From an uncultured Paracoccaceae bacterium (GTDB taxonomy: Bacteria; Pseudomonadota; Alphaproteobacteria; Rhodobacterales; Rhodobacteraceae), in NCBI GenBank assembly GCA_947503925.1, contig CANNFQ010000005.1, positions 124,001-188,000 on the forward strand: a stretch of 64,000 bases of DNA. The letters run 5' to 3'. Position 1 is the stretch's first letter. Each line of letters starts with the position of its first letter. Below the pieces are notes generated by a model. That model was not told the DNA's origin. It made no database searches and saw only the letters and a program-made list of their open reading frames with translations. This document shows positions 25,869 to 35,197 of the stretch, in pieces. The translations under genes and the position numbers were made by a program.

Positions 25869-26225
25869 TCACAGCTCCATAAACGCGTTTTCGATCACTT
25901 TCACGGCACCGTGCCCATTAACCATCGCCAGATCAAAGCGGACATGGGTCAGTTGCCCCCCGGGTTCCCCGGCCAGAAATTCCTGTGCGGCAGCACAGAT
26001 ACGGTCCATCTGCTGGCGCCGCAGTTTTTCGCCAGCCTTGGCAAAACATTTGGCCTTCTTGACCTCGACAAACACGACGCCTTCCCCATCCCGCATGATC
26101 AGGTCGATTTCGCCCCCCTGACCACGCCAGCGGCGGGCGGCTAACTGGTAATTGCGGCAGATATAATCGCCCGCTACGATATCCTCAGCGACGCGACCGG
26201 CGTGGTATCCGGTAGAACCGGTCAT
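25869..26225 (-). CDS. yraN: YraN family (UPF0102) endonuclease-like protein
   Basis: 118 aa, usual YraN length. The restriction-endonuclease-like core is visible as GGEIDLIMRDGEGVVFVEVKK (Asp, Glu-x-Lys catalytic pattern). It is preceded by AARRWRGQGGEID and followed by a C-terminal RFDLAMV. The biochemical role in the cell is not established. It overlaps rsmI (ATGA) and lies beside the lpoA-like gene, the same rsmI-lpoA-yraN neighbourhood seen in Escherichia coli. Confidence 0.92.
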   Translation of the reverse strand: MTGSTGYHAGRVAEDIVAGDYICRNYQLAARRWRGQGGEIDLIMRDGEGVVFVEVKKAKCFAKAGEKLRRQQMDRICAAAQEFLAGEPGGQLTHVRFDLAMVNGHGAVKVIENAFMEL

Positions 26226-27091
26226 TCCGTATCCCCAATATCCCCAATGCGCAGCGCCATTTGATAAACCTGCCTGCGGGGCAAGCCCAGTGCCCCGGCA
26301 ACCGTTGTCGCAGCATCCTTGACACGCATTGTTTTCATCGCGTCACGCAACGCATCGGCAATGTCACCATCCGCCACGTCCGTAGCCCCGGCCCGACCGA
26401 CCAAAACAACCAATTCTCCTTTGACATGGCGGCCCTCGAAAGCAGCGACGACACTGGCAAGCGAGCCGCGCGTCACCTCTTCAAATTTCTTTGTTAACTC
26501 ACGGCAAACCACCACCTGCCGGTCATCACCCAAGATGTCCGCCAAATTGACTAACATTTCCTGAATACGTTTCGGGCTTTCGTAAAATACTAGGGTGAAG
26601 GGTAAGTCGCGCAGCTGGGCGATTTCGGTTTCACGGGCCTGTTTGGTCGCAGGCAGAAACCCGACAAAGGCAAAACGATCCGTTGCCAGTCCTGAAACGG
26701 TCAAGGCGGCCAGAACGGCGGATGCACCCGGCGCACTGGTCACCGGCAGATCACGGGCAATCGCCGCGCGCCCCAGCTCAAAACCGGGATCAGCGATCAG
26801 TGGGGTGCCAGCTTCGGACACATAGGCCACCGAATGACCCGTAGCGATCAATTCGACCAGACCCGTAACCGACCCTTCACCACTATGATCGTGAAACGCG
26901 ACCACCTTGCGCCCGTTCAGCGGGACACCATGAATTTCCATAAGTTTTCGGGCGGTGCGGGTATCTTCGGCTGCAATCAGATCAGCTGAAGCGAGGATAT
27001 CAAGTGCGCGCAGCGTGATGTCCCGGGCAGACCCGATCGGGGTGGCGACAAAGTACAACCCGGCAGAGAGTGGCTTGGTGATATGATTCAT
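26222..27091 (-). CDS. rsmI: 16S rRNA (cytidine-1402-2'-O)-methyltransferase
   Basis: 289 aa. Tetrapyrrole-methylase fold. Recognisable segments: GLYFVATPIGSARDITLRAL, AAEDTRTARKLME, SEAGTPLIADPGFELGRAA and ASAVLAALTVSGLATDRFAFVGFLP. It methylates the ribose of C1402 in the 16S rRNA decoding centre using S-adenosylmethionine. It is divergent from the lpoA-like gene and overlaps yraN downstream. Confidence 0.96.
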   Translation of the reverse strand: MNHITKPLSAGLYFVATPIGSARDITLRALDILASADLIAAEDTRTARKLMEIHGVPLNGRKVVAFHDHSGEGSVTGLVELIATGHSVAYVSEAGTPLIADPGFELGRAAIARDLPVTSAPGASAVLAALTVSGLATDRFAFVGFLPATKQARETEIAQLRDLPFTLVFYESPKRIQEMLVNLADILGDDRQVVVCRELTKKFEEVTRGSLASVVAAFEGRHVKGELVVLVGRAGATDVADGDIADALRDAMKTMRVKDAATTVAGALGLPRRQVYQMALRIGDIGDTE

Positions 27092-27191
27092 CTCTGGACC
27101 CGCGTGCCCCCTGCTTTATGATGTGCCCCAAAATAGCAGCATGGGTCGGGACCTCCGGCACCAGTTGCACGATCAAGGGGGATATCCTTTT

Positions 27192-28373
27192 ATGTTTGCT
27201 CGTTTCCGTCAGGCTCGCAACCCGGGCGCACGTTTTTTTGTCATTCTGGCGCTGTTATGGATGGCGGCATGTGACGTGCCGCTGGCACCAAATGCAAATG
27301 TCGGGCCACAGATTGATACCTCACAGGCCGTCAAGGTTGCACTTTTGGTGCCCAGTGGCTCGGGCGTGGGCAGCGATGCCTTCATCGCGCAAAACCTTGA
27401 AAACGCCGCACGGCTTGCCATTGCAGATCTGCAAGGGGCAGATATCGAATTGCAGGTCTATAGCACCGGCGGCGGCAATCCGGCACTGGCGGCCAACGCG
27501 GCGCGGGAAGCGGTCAATGACGGGGCACAGATCATCCTGGGGCCACTTTTCGGCGAAGCGGCCAATGCAGCCGGGGTCGCGGTCGCCGATCGGAACGTGA
27601 ATGTACTGGCCTTCTCCAACAACCCGACCATCGCCGGCGGGAACGTCTTTGTGCTTGGGCTGACCTTTGACAATACCGCCAACCGGCTTGTGACATATGC
27701 AGGACGGCAGGGGATCAACCGGTTCATGGTCGCACATGGCGATGATATCCAAGGGAATGTAGGGCGCGACGCGATCGTCAATGCCGCCCGCCGCAACGGG
27801 GCGCAGGTTACTGCAACCGAATCCTACCCGCTGTCCCAACAAGGTGTGTCATCTGCAGCAAGTCGGATTGCGGCAACGGCGCGACGCAGCGGAGCGGACG
27901 CAATCTTTATGACCGCCGGGGTGAATGCGGAACTGCCTATCCTGGCCACGGCGCTGCCCGACGCAGGCGTCAATCCTGAACAAACCCGGTTCATTGGGCT
28001 GACCCGCTGGGATGCGGTACCGCAGGCAGCCGCATTGCCCGGCCTGCAAGGCGGGTTGTTTGCGACGCCGGATCAGGGGCGCTCTGGCCTTTTCGCCAAT
28101 CGCTATGCGGCCACTTATGGCGAACCGCCACACCCGCTGGCCGGGCTGGCCTATGACGGGGTCGCCGCGATTGGGGCCTTGGTTGCGTCCGGCAATGAAC
28201 AGGCCTTGACCAAAGGAGCGCTGACCACATCGCAAGGGTTTCAGGGCACGTCAGGGGTTTTTCGGCTTTTGTCAAACGGGCTGAATGAACGGGCGCTGGC
28301 CGTTGCCACAATTCAGAACAATCAGGTTGTGATCCTTGAACAGGCCCCAAGAAGCTTTGGCGCGGGATTCTGA
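27192..28373 (+). CDS. LpoA-like lipoprotein, putative penicillin-binding-protein activator
   Basis: 393 aa from ATG 27192, with an AAGGGGG site 10-15 bases upstream. The N-terminal hydrophobic segment ends in MAAC, a lipobox with Met at -3. The mature part is a periplasmic type-1 binding-protein fold (KVALLVPSGSGVGSD, NDGAQIILGPLFGEAANAAG, GADAIFMTAGV). It resembles the C-terminal half of LpoA, which stimulates PBP1a; in Rhodobacteraceae this single-domain form is usual. Divergence from rsmI-yraN supports the LpoA identification. The 3' end abuts glnD. Confidence 0.85.
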   Translation: MFARFRQARNPGARFFVILALLWMAACDVPLAPNANVGPQIDTSQAVKVALLVPSGSGVGSDAFIAQNLENAARLAIADLQGADIELQVYSTGGGNPALAANAAREAVNDGAQIILGPLFGEAANAAGVAVADRNVNVLAFSNNPTIAGGNVFVLGLTFDNTANRLVTYAGRQGINRFMVAHGDDIQGNVGRDAIVNAARRNGAQVTATESYPLSQQGVSSAASRIAATARRSGADAIFMTAGVNAELPILATALPDAGVNPEQTRFIGLTRWDAVPQAAALPGLQGGLFATPDQGRSGLFANRYAATYGEPPHPLAGLAYDGVAAIGALVASGNEQALTKGALTTSQGFQGTSGVFRLLSNGLNERALAVATIQNNQVVILEQAPRSFGAGF

Positions 28374-28389
28374 TCCCCAAACTGCCGTA

Positions 28390-31143
28390 ATGGATGACGC
28401 GCCGGACGGGTTGATCTGTCCGGCGTCTGTTATTTTTGACGCCGCAGCCGTCTCGGCTGAGATCGCAGCGGCGATCAGCGCGTTGAATATGGAAAATGAC
28501 GTGCGCAAAACCGTGGTGAGCATCCTATCGGGGGCGCGACGCGCCGGGCGGGACGCGATTGCACAGGCATTTCGCGCGCAACCCTTTGCCGCACGCCCAA
28601 CAACGCGGGCCTATAGCTGGCTGACCGACCAGATCATCAAACAGGTTCTGGCGGTGGCAACCGAAAAACTACACCCGCTGCCCAACCCGACCGAGGGCGA
28701 AAAGTTGTCGGTGATCGCCGTAGGCGGGTATGGGCGCGGCGAAATGGCGGGGCATTCGGATGTCGATCTGCTGTTTTTGACCCCCTACAAGATGACCCCA
28801 TGGGCCGAAAGCGTGATCGAATCCATGCTTTACATGCTGTGGGACCTCAAACTGAAGGTTGGCCATGCCAGCCGCACGATCCAGGATTGCATCAGGCTGG
28901 CGCGGGACGACTACACCATCCGGACGACGTTGGTGGAATACCGGCACCTGGCGGGCGATGTAGCACTGGCAAAAGCCTTGGGCGAAAAACTCTGGAGCGA
29001 TCTTTTTCAATCCACCGCCGCCGAATTCATCGAGGCGAAGCTGGAAGAACGCGCCGAAAGACACCGCAAACAAGGTGGACAGCGTTATGTCGTTGAACCC
29101 AATGTGAAAGAAGGCAAAGGCGGGTTGCGCGACCTGCAATCGCTTTTCTGGATCAGCAAATATGTGAACGGGGTCAAGGATGCCGCCGATCTGGTGGGGC
29201 TTGGGGTCTTTACACAGGATGAATTCGAAACCTTCGTCACCGCCGAGGATTTTTTGTGGGCGGTACGCTGTCATCTGCACCTGATCGGGGGGCGGGCCGT
29301 CGATCAGTTGACCTTTGATATGCAGGTCGAAGTGGCCGATGCGATGGGCTACCGCGATCATGGCGGGCGCAGGGGCGTCGAACATTTCATGCAGGCCTAT
29401 TTCCGGCAGGCCACCAATGTGGGCGAGCTGACGCGCATCGTGCTGACCGCGTTGGAGGCAAACCACACAAAACCCGAACCGGTTCTGGTGCGGCTACTGA
29501 CCCGGCGCAAACGCACGAAACCACCCTATGCGATCAAGCAGAACCGGATCACCGTGGCAGATGAAACTGCGTTTTTTGCGGACAAGTTGAACATGCTGCG
29601 GATTTTTGAGGAAGCGCTGCGCACCGGCCATTTGCTGCATCCTGACGCAATGCGGTTATTGGCAGCCAATCTTGAGCTCATCGATGATGAGCTTCGCGAA
29701 GATAAAACCGCACGGCGAATCTTCCTCGACCTGCTGTTGAAACATGGCAACCCCGAACGGGCGCTACGACGGATGAACGAACTGGGGGTGCTGGACGCGT
29801 TCATCCCCGAATTCAAACCCATCGTCGCAATGATGCAGTTCAACATGTATCACCACTACACGGTCGATGAACATACGATCCAATGCATCAGCCATCTGGC
29901 CCAGATCGAACGCAAGGAACTGATCGAAGAACTGCCCGTCGCCTCCGGCATCCTCGAACGGGGTGTGAACCGCAAGGTGCTTTATGTGGCGCTCCTGCTG
30001 CATGATATCGGCAAGGGGCAGGATGAGGATCATTCCATCCTCGGCGCACAAATCGCACGCAAAGTGGCCCCGCGGCTGGGACTGAAGAAGAAAGAATGCG
30101 AAACCGTCGAATGGTTGATCCGCTATCACCTGCTGATGTCGGATGTGGCGCAAAAGCGGGATATCTCGGAACCACGCACGGTGCGAGGCTTTGCGAATGC
30201 CGTCAAATCCGTTGAACGGTTGGACCTACTGACCGTCCTGACCGTCTGCGACATCCGCGGCGTTGGACCTGACACATGGAATAACTGGAAGGCCGTGCTG
30301 ATCCGCAACCTTTACAAGGCAACCAAAGACGCGCTGCAAAACGGGATCGAGGATCTGAACCGCGAAAACCGCGAGGCAGAGGCGAAACGCGCCCTGCGCG
30401 AGGCGCTGACCGATTGGACGCCCAAGGATATCAAGGCGGAGCTGGGGCGGCATTACGGGCCCTATCTGCAAGGCATGCCGCTGTCGGCGCAGATCGTCTT
30501 TGCCGGTATGTTACGCGACATTGCAGACGATGAAATCAGCGTGGACCTGATGCCCGACGAAGAACGGGACGCCACCCGCGCCTGTTTTGCCATGGTGGAT
30601 CACCCCGGGCTCTTTAGCCGGATGACCGGCGCGTTAACCCTCGTGGGCGCCAATATCGTGGATGCGCGGACCTACACGACCAAGGATGGCTATGCGACAG
30701 CGGTGTTCTGGGTGCAGGACAATGATGGCAACCCGTATGAGCAATCACGGCTGACACGCCTGCGGCAAATGATCATGAAAACGCTGCGCGGCGAAGTTGT
30801 GCCGCGGGATGCGTTCATGGAAAAGGAAATCCGCAAACGCGAGCGGGCGTTTAAACTGCCCACCAATATCACCTTCGACAATGAAGGGTCCGAGATTTAC
30901 ACGATTATCGAGGTCGACACACGCGACCGGCCCGGACTTCTGTTCGATTTGACACGAACTTTTGCAAATAATCACGTCTATATCGCCTCAGCGGTTATCG
31001 CGACATATGGGGAACAGGTGGTGGATACATTCTACGTCAAGGATATGGTTGGTCTGAAATACCATTCTGAACCCAAACGCAAAGCGCTGGAAAAGAAACT
31101 GCGCGACGCAATCAGTCAAGTCGCTGAACGGGCGGGCGCATGA
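28390..31143 (+). CDS. glnD: PII uridylyltransferase / uridylyl-removing enzyme
   Basis: 917 aa if it starts at ATG 28390; an in-frame TTG at 28336 overlaps the previous gene. Order of domains: nucleotidyltransferase with GGYGRGEMAGHSDVDLLF (about 111-128), a linker, an HD hydrolase domain with LLHDIGKGQDEDHS, and two C-terminal ACT domains (DHPGLFSRMTGALTLVG and DRPGLLFDLTRTFAN). It uridylylates PII proteins under nitrogen limitation and removes the group when glutamine is high. Standard alphaproteobacterial length. Confidence 0.96.
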   Translation: MDDAPDGLICPASVIFDAAAVSAEIAAAISALNMENDVRKTVVSILSGARRAGRDAIAQAFRAQPFAARPTTRAYSWLTDQIIKQVLAVATEKLHPLPNPTEGEKLSVIAVGGYGRGEMAGHSDVDLLFLTPYKMTPWAESVIESMLYMLWDLKLKVGHASRTIQDCIRLARDDYTIRTTLVEYRHLAGDVALAKALGEKLWSDLFQSTAAEFIEAKLEERAERHRKQGGQRYVVEPNVKEGKGGLRDLQSLFWISKYVNGVKDAADLVGLGVFTQDEFETFVTAEDFLWAVRCHLHLIGGRAVDQLTFDMQVEVADAMGYRDHGGRRGVEHFMQAYFRQATNVGELTRIVLTALEANHTKPEPVLVRLLTRRKRTKPPYAIKQNRITVADETAFFADKLNMLRIFEEALRTGHLLHPDAMRLLAANLELIDDELREDKTARRIFLDLLLKHGNPERALRRMNELGVLDAFIPEFKPIVAMMQFNMYHHYTVDEHTIQCISHLAQIERKELIEELPVASGILERGVNRKVLYVALLLHDIGKGQDEDHSILGAQIARKVAPRLGLKKKECETVEWLIRYHLLMSDVAQKRDISEPRTVRGFANAVKSVERLDLLTVLTVCDIRGVGPDTWNNWKAVLIRNLYKATKDALQNGIEDLNRENREAEAKRALREALTDWTPKDIKAELGRHYGPYLQGMPLSAQIVFAGMLRDIADDEISVDLMPDEERDATRACFAMVDHPGLFSRMTGALTLVGANIVDARTYTTKDGYATAVFWVQDNDGNPYEQSRLTRLRQMIMKTLRGEVVPRDAFMEKEIRKRERAFKLPTNITFDNEGSEIYTIIEVDTRDRPGLLFDLTRTFANNHVYIASAVIATYGEQVVDTFYVKDMVGLKYHSEPKRKALEKKLRDAISQVAERAGA

Positions 31144-31160
31144 CGGATTTCGCAACGGGG

Positions 31161-31208
31161 CCAATTTTTTTTGAAAAAAATTGGTACAAAGTTTTTCAAA
31201 AAACTTTG
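31161..31208. repeat. Tandem A/T hairpin pair upstream of murJ
   Basis: Two consecutive perfect palindromes: 31161-31171 pairs with 31174-31184 (CCAA then T run, A run, TTGG), and 31187-31196 pairs with 31199-31208 (CAAAG-T run, A run-CTTTG). They lie between the glnD stop and the murJ start. They can act as an intrinsic terminator for glnD or as a standing element; similar sequences are frequent in roseobacter intergenic DNA from memory. Confidence 0.65.
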
Positions 31209-31219
31209 AGGCCGCGCCG

Positions 31220-32770
31220 ATGAAACCGATCCGCCTCATGGCTGGCTTCTTTACTGTGGGTATCTGGACGCTGCTCAGCCGAGTATTGGGCTTCGTGCGC
31301 GACATTATGATCGCAGCCTTCCTTGGCACAGGCCCGGTGGCAGAGGCTTTTCTTGTCGCCTTTTCCCTTCCCAATCTCTTCCGCCGCTTTTTTGCCGAAG
31401 GCGCGTTCAACATGGCCTTCGTGCCGATGTTCTCCAAAAAACTGGAAGGCGATGACGACGCGCACCGCTTCGCGCAAGACGCCTTTGTCGGGCTGGCCGG
31501 GATCCTGACGGTGTTCACGGTGATAGGGGTGATCGCGATGCCGGCATTGGTGACAATGATGGCCAGCGGCTTTCTTGGCTCGGACCGGTTTGATCTGGCG
31601 GTCTATTACGGGCGGATCGCCTTTCCCTATATCCTGTTCATCTCGCTCTCTGCGCTGCTGTCGGGGGTGTTGAACGCAACCGGGCGTTTTGCGGCTGCCG
31701 CTGCAGCACCGGTCCTGCTGAATATCATTTTCGTGGGCGCGCTGCTAATCGGTGCTGTCTTTGGCGACAGCAGCCAAACCGATATCGGCAGCACGCTGGC
31801 CTATGCGGTGCCGATCGCCGGTATTGCCCAGATGATGCTGGTTTGGATCGCTGCGAAGCGCGCCGGTTTTGCGCTAATGCCGGGCTGGCCCAAGGTGACA
31901 CCAGAACTCAAAAGGCTGGCCATCATCGCCGCCCCCGCCGCCCTTGCGGGCGGGGTGGTGCAGATCAATCTGCTGGTGGGGCGGCAGGTCGCCAGCTTCT
32001 TTGACGGGGCGGTTGCCTGGCTCAATTATGCCGACAGGCTTTATCAACTACCCCTTGGCGTGGTCGGGATCGCCATCGGTGTTGTCCTGCTGCCCGACCT
32101 GTCCCGGCGGCTGCGTGGCGGCGATGTGGCAGGCGGCAAGGACGCCTTCAACCGCGCCTGCGAACTCAGCCTCGCCCTGACCATCCCGGCAGCCGTGGCG
32201 CTGATGGTCATCCCCTTGCCACTCGTCAGTGTGCTTTATGAACGGGGTGCATTCGGCACGGATGACACCACTAACACGGCCCTCGCCGTCGCGATCTACG
32301 GGCTGGGCCTGCCCGCATTTGTGATGCAAAAGGCGCTGCAACCGTTGTTCTTTGCCCGCGAAGACACCAAGCGGCCATTCTACTACGCCTTGGTCGCACT
32401 CGCGCTCAACGCTGCCCTGGCCATCGGACTGTCACCCTTGATCGGCTTTATCGCCGCGGCAATCGGCACGTCGCTGACCGGCTGGGCGACCGTCTTCCTG
32501 CTCTGGCGAGGGTCGCGACAGATGGGCGATGCGGCCCAGTTCGATCAACGGTTCCGGCAGCGGCTTGGGCGGATCATCATCGCCGCCATCGGCATGGGAG
32601 TGATCCTGTGGATCGCAAACGCGATCATGACGCCGTTCTTTGGGATGTCCACGATCCGCTACGCAGCACTGGCACTGCTGGTCGGGATCGGAATCGGCAG
32701 CTATTTTGGGATCGGACAGGTAATCGGGGCATTCAAACTACACGAGTTCCGACAGGCCCTGCGACGTTAG
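31220..32770 (+). CDS. murJ: Lipid II flippase MurJ
   Basis: 516 aa from ATG 31220. About 14 membrane helices. The MviN/MurJ signature is clear: TLLSRVLGFVRDIMIAAFLG near the N terminus, FSLPNLFRRFFAEGAFNMAFVP, SLALTIPAAVALMVIPLP and AFVMQKALQPLFFAREDT. The family moves lipid II across the inner membrane for peptidoglycan synthesis and is essential in most bacteria. Its 3' end overlaps the convergent rhomboid-like gene by 4 bases. Confidence 0.96.
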   Translation: MKPIRLMAGFFTVGIWTLLSRVLGFVRDIMIAAFLGTGPVAEAFLVAFSLPNLFRRFFAEGAFNMAFVPMFSKKLEGDDDAHRFAQDAFVGLAGILTVFTVIGVIAMPALVTMMASGFLGSDRFDLAVYYGRIAFPYILFISLSALLSGVLNATGRFAAAAAAPVLLNIIFVGALLIGAVFGDSSQTDIGSTLAYAVPIAGIAQMMLVWIAAKRAGFALMPGWPKVTPELKRLAIIAAPAALAGGVVQINLLVGRQVASFFDGAVAWLNYADRLYQLPLGVVGIAIGVVLLPDLSRRLRGGDVAGGKDAFNRACELSLALTIPAAVALMVIPLPLVSVLYERGAFGTDDTTNTALAVAIYGLGLPAFVMQKALQPLFFAREDTKRPFYYALVALALNAALAIGLSPLIGFIAAAIGTSLTGWATVFLLWRGSRQMGDAAQFDQRFRQRLGRIIIAAIGMGVILWIANAIMTPFFGMSTIRYAALALLVGIGIGSYFGIGQVIGAFKLHEFRQALRR

Positions 32771-33465
32771 GCGCGCTGGCGCATCCGGGCCAGGAAGGCC
32801 GCCCAACCACCCGGCGCCAGCAACATGGAAATGCCAAAGCCAGCAACAAAACCCGCCAGCTCTGCAATCCAGTGCGGCGGCGGTGCAGCGCTATAAAGAA
32901 AGCCCGACACGATCCCGTAAATCAACTGGATCAACAACAGAACACCGATCAGGCGAAAGGCGAGCAACTGGTTCTCACCCGCCTCGGAAAGGCGCAACCA
33001 CAACGCATAGGTATAGGCCCCGATCAGCCCGTAAACTGGCGGAAAGCCACCAAATAATGGGTAAGTGCTGCTGGCCAGCAGCCCATAGGCAAACGCCCCG
33101 CCGATCGCCGATATCAGATAGATCACCAGCACCTTCAAACCGCCATAGAACTCACCCACAAACTTCCCCAGGGCGAGCGTCAGGGCAGCACAGAACGCCA
33201 CCTGCATCAGCGCGCCATTCACAAACGGGTAGGTCACAAACCGTTTGAGCAGATCAAAGGAATAGTTGCCCTGATCAAACACCAGCTCAAACGCACGGGT
33301 GGAAAAGCCATAGTCATTGACCGCATCAATCCGCCAGCCCACGCCTTGCGGGCCACCGATCATCCCCTGATTTGCCAATTGCAAAACCAGTTCGATCCCC
33401 ACGATGACTAAGGTCAGCAGGATGACAATCGGCGGGATCACATTGACCGGGCTTTCGGGTTTCAT
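32767..33465 (-). CDS. Rhomboid-like membrane protein lacking catalytic residues
   Basis: 232 aa from ATG 33465. Six hydrophobic helices with a rhomboid layout. In active rhomboid proteases helix 4 carries GASG and helix 6 a His in AHLGGFVAG. Here the corresponding stretches read [12 protein letters not shown] (139-150) and [12 protein letters not shown] (198-209): the Ser is lost and the expected His aligns with Glu202. I infer a pseudoprotease of the inner membrane, possibly binding or shielding membrane clients. The first bases are divergent from trpS. It overlaps the murJ end. Confidence 0.75.
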   Translation of the reverse strand: MKPESPVNVIPPIVILLTLVIVGIELVLQLANQGMIGGPQGVGWRIDAVNDYGFSTRAFELVFDQGNYSFDLLKRFVTYPFVNGALMQVAFCAALTLALGKFVGEFYGGLKVLVIYLISAIGGAFAYGLLASSTYPLFGGFPPVYGLIGAYTYALWLRLSEAGENQLLAFRLIGVLLLIQLIYGIVSGFLYSAAPPPHWIAELAGFVAGFGISMLLAPGGWAAFLARMRQRA

Positions 33466-33568
33466 CGGCGCACCTTTGCGGGCTGTTGAAGTTGACGGGC
33501 CTGTCTGGCATGGGTATGCGACGCCTGCCCCGAAATCCAGCCCCTCCAAGGCCAAACCGGACACCGAT

Positions 33569-34588
33569 ATGACCGATACGACATTCACTCCCCGCGTCTT
33601 TTCCGGGATCAAACCCTCCGGCGGATTGCAGCTTGGCAACTATCTTGGGGCGATCAAACGCTTTGTCGGCATGCAAGGGCAGATGGAAACCGTCTATTGC
33701 GTGGTCGATCTGCACGCGATCACCGTCTGGCAGGACCCCAAGGAACTGGCCAATGGCACCCGCGAGGTCGCTGCCGGTTACCTCGCTGCGGGCCTCGATC
33801 CGACCAAATCGATCCTGTTCAACCAATCCCAGGTTTCTGCCCATGCAGAGCTTGGCTGGATCTTCAATTGTGTCGCCCGGGTCGGCTGGATGAACCGGAT
33901 GACGCAGTTCAAGGACAAGGCCGGGTCAAACGCCGAAAAGGTCTCGCTTGGGCTTTACGCCTACCCATCCCTGATGGCTGCGGACATCCTGCTCTATCAC
34001 GCCACACATGTGCCCGTGGGCGAAGATCAGAAACAGCATGTTGAGCTGACCCGCGATATCGCCAACAAGTTCAATCACGATTTCGGCGTGGATTTCTTTC
34101 CCGTCACCGAACCGATCATCGACGGCCCTGCAACGCGGGTGATGAACCTGCGCGACGGGACCAAGAAGATGTCGAAATCCGGCGACAGCGATATGGAACG
34201 GATCAACATGACCGACGATGCCGACACCATCGTCAAGAAATTCAAAAAGGCAAAGACAGACCCCGCAGCGCTGCCCGAAACGCTGGACGGGCTAGCCGAC
34301 CGACCAGAGGCGCGCAACCTTGTCGATATCTATGCAGCGCTCAATGACACAACACCCGATGCCGTCATCACCGAATACGCCGGCGCAGGCTGGGGCAAAT
34401 TCAAACCAGCGTTGGCCGATCTGGCGGTGGCCAAACTGGCGCCGATCTCGGAAGAAATGGCACGGCTGATGTCCGACCCCGCCGAAATTGACCGCATTCT
34501 GGCGGACGGATCAGAGCGAGCGCGGACCATCGCCGACCCGATCCTGCAAAAGACCTATGACATTGTGGGGTTGCTGCGCGGCAGGTGA
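33569..34588 (+). CDS. trpS: Tryptophanyl-tRNA synthetase
   Basis: 339 aa from ATG 33569. Class I synthetase with the HIGH-equivalent [14 protein letters not shown] near residues 15-28 and the KMSKS loop in [13 protein letters not shown]. Between them lie [20 protein letters not shown] and the Trp-binding region. It charges tRNA-Trp in the cytoplasm. Length is usual for the bacterial enzyme. It is divergent from the rhomboid-like gene and followed by 600 bases of non-coding DNA. Confidence 0.97.
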   Translation: MTDTTFTPRVFSGIKPSGGLQLGNYLGAIKRFVGMQGQMETVYCVVDLHAITVWQDPKELANGTREVAAGYLAAGLDPTKSILFNQSQVSAHAELGWIFNCVARVGWMNRMTQFKDKAGSNAEKVSLGLYAYPSLMAADILLYHATHVPVGEDQKQHVELTRDIANKFNHDFGVDFFPVTEPIIDGPATRVMNLRDGTKKMSKSGDSDMERINMTDDADTIVKKFKKAKTDPAALPETLDGLADRPEARNLVDIYAALNDTTPDAVITEYAGAGWGKFKPALADLAVAKLAPISEEMARLMSDPAEIDRILADGSERARTIADPILQKTYDIVGLLRGR

Positions 34589-35197
34589 CTAATGGGATGG
34601 GACACTTTCGAATGCCTTGAGTGCGGACTTTGCAGTCATGCAGTTTTCGGGCTTCGCTGACGCGGCATTCGTTCGGGGGCGCGGCATGTTCATTGCTGTG
34701 TTGCGGCGAATGTCGTCAGACCGGTCGATCGGGGGCGCCGATTTAGCCTGAATCAAGACCGAACTTTCGCCGCACGCTCTGCCAATATGAGAGACGCGGA
34801 CCGAACCGACCTTGGATAACCCACCTTCGCTCATGCGGCATTCTCTCGCAGTTGCAGCGAACTCTACGCTACAATACAGTCCAAGTCGCGGAAACGGTCA
34901 TTGCCGACTGGTTTCGAAATCCGGTCCAAGCAACACTTTCACTGCATTGCGCACAAACAAGTCAGACACGAGACGGCGTTGCCGTTGCTTGCCACGGATG
35001 CAGTTCCTTACGCGCACTGAAGTTGAGCTGGAAACCAGCCACCGTCATCTGAACGGTTTGAAACACCGAATGATCGCACTGCGGCCCACCTTTCTGTTAA
35101 TAGTGGTCCAAATATGTGCACTTGGTGAAACAAGAAAACTGTTTCACAAGCCAAATAAATCGAATAACATTCAATAATTCGAATATATAGGTGAGAA
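34589..35197. other. Non-coding region before the soxG-like gene
   Basis: About 600 bases with no convincing gene. The first 300 are ordinary G+C and contain degenerate stretches that look like decayed coding sequence. The last 100 are strongly A+T rich and hold the motif at 35162-35184 near the soxG-like start. No tRNA or terminator with a clean U run was recognised. Confidence 0.5.
35162..35184. promoter_or_regulatory. Candidate SoxR-type motif before soxG-like gene
   Basis: GAAT-AAC-ATTC (35162-35172) followed by the palindrome ATTCGAAT (35177-35184). It includes the 13-mer AACATTCAATAAT (35166-35178), which recurs exactly, in reverse, between soxV and soxS at 48909-48921. Sharing by two sox promoters suggests a common regulator. 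Confidence 0.5.

Noticed and set aside
34589..34834. 81-aa minus-strand open frame after trpS
   Set aside because: No ribosome site, low-complexity Ser/Arg content and no recognisable fold. It lies in a decayed intergenic stretch.
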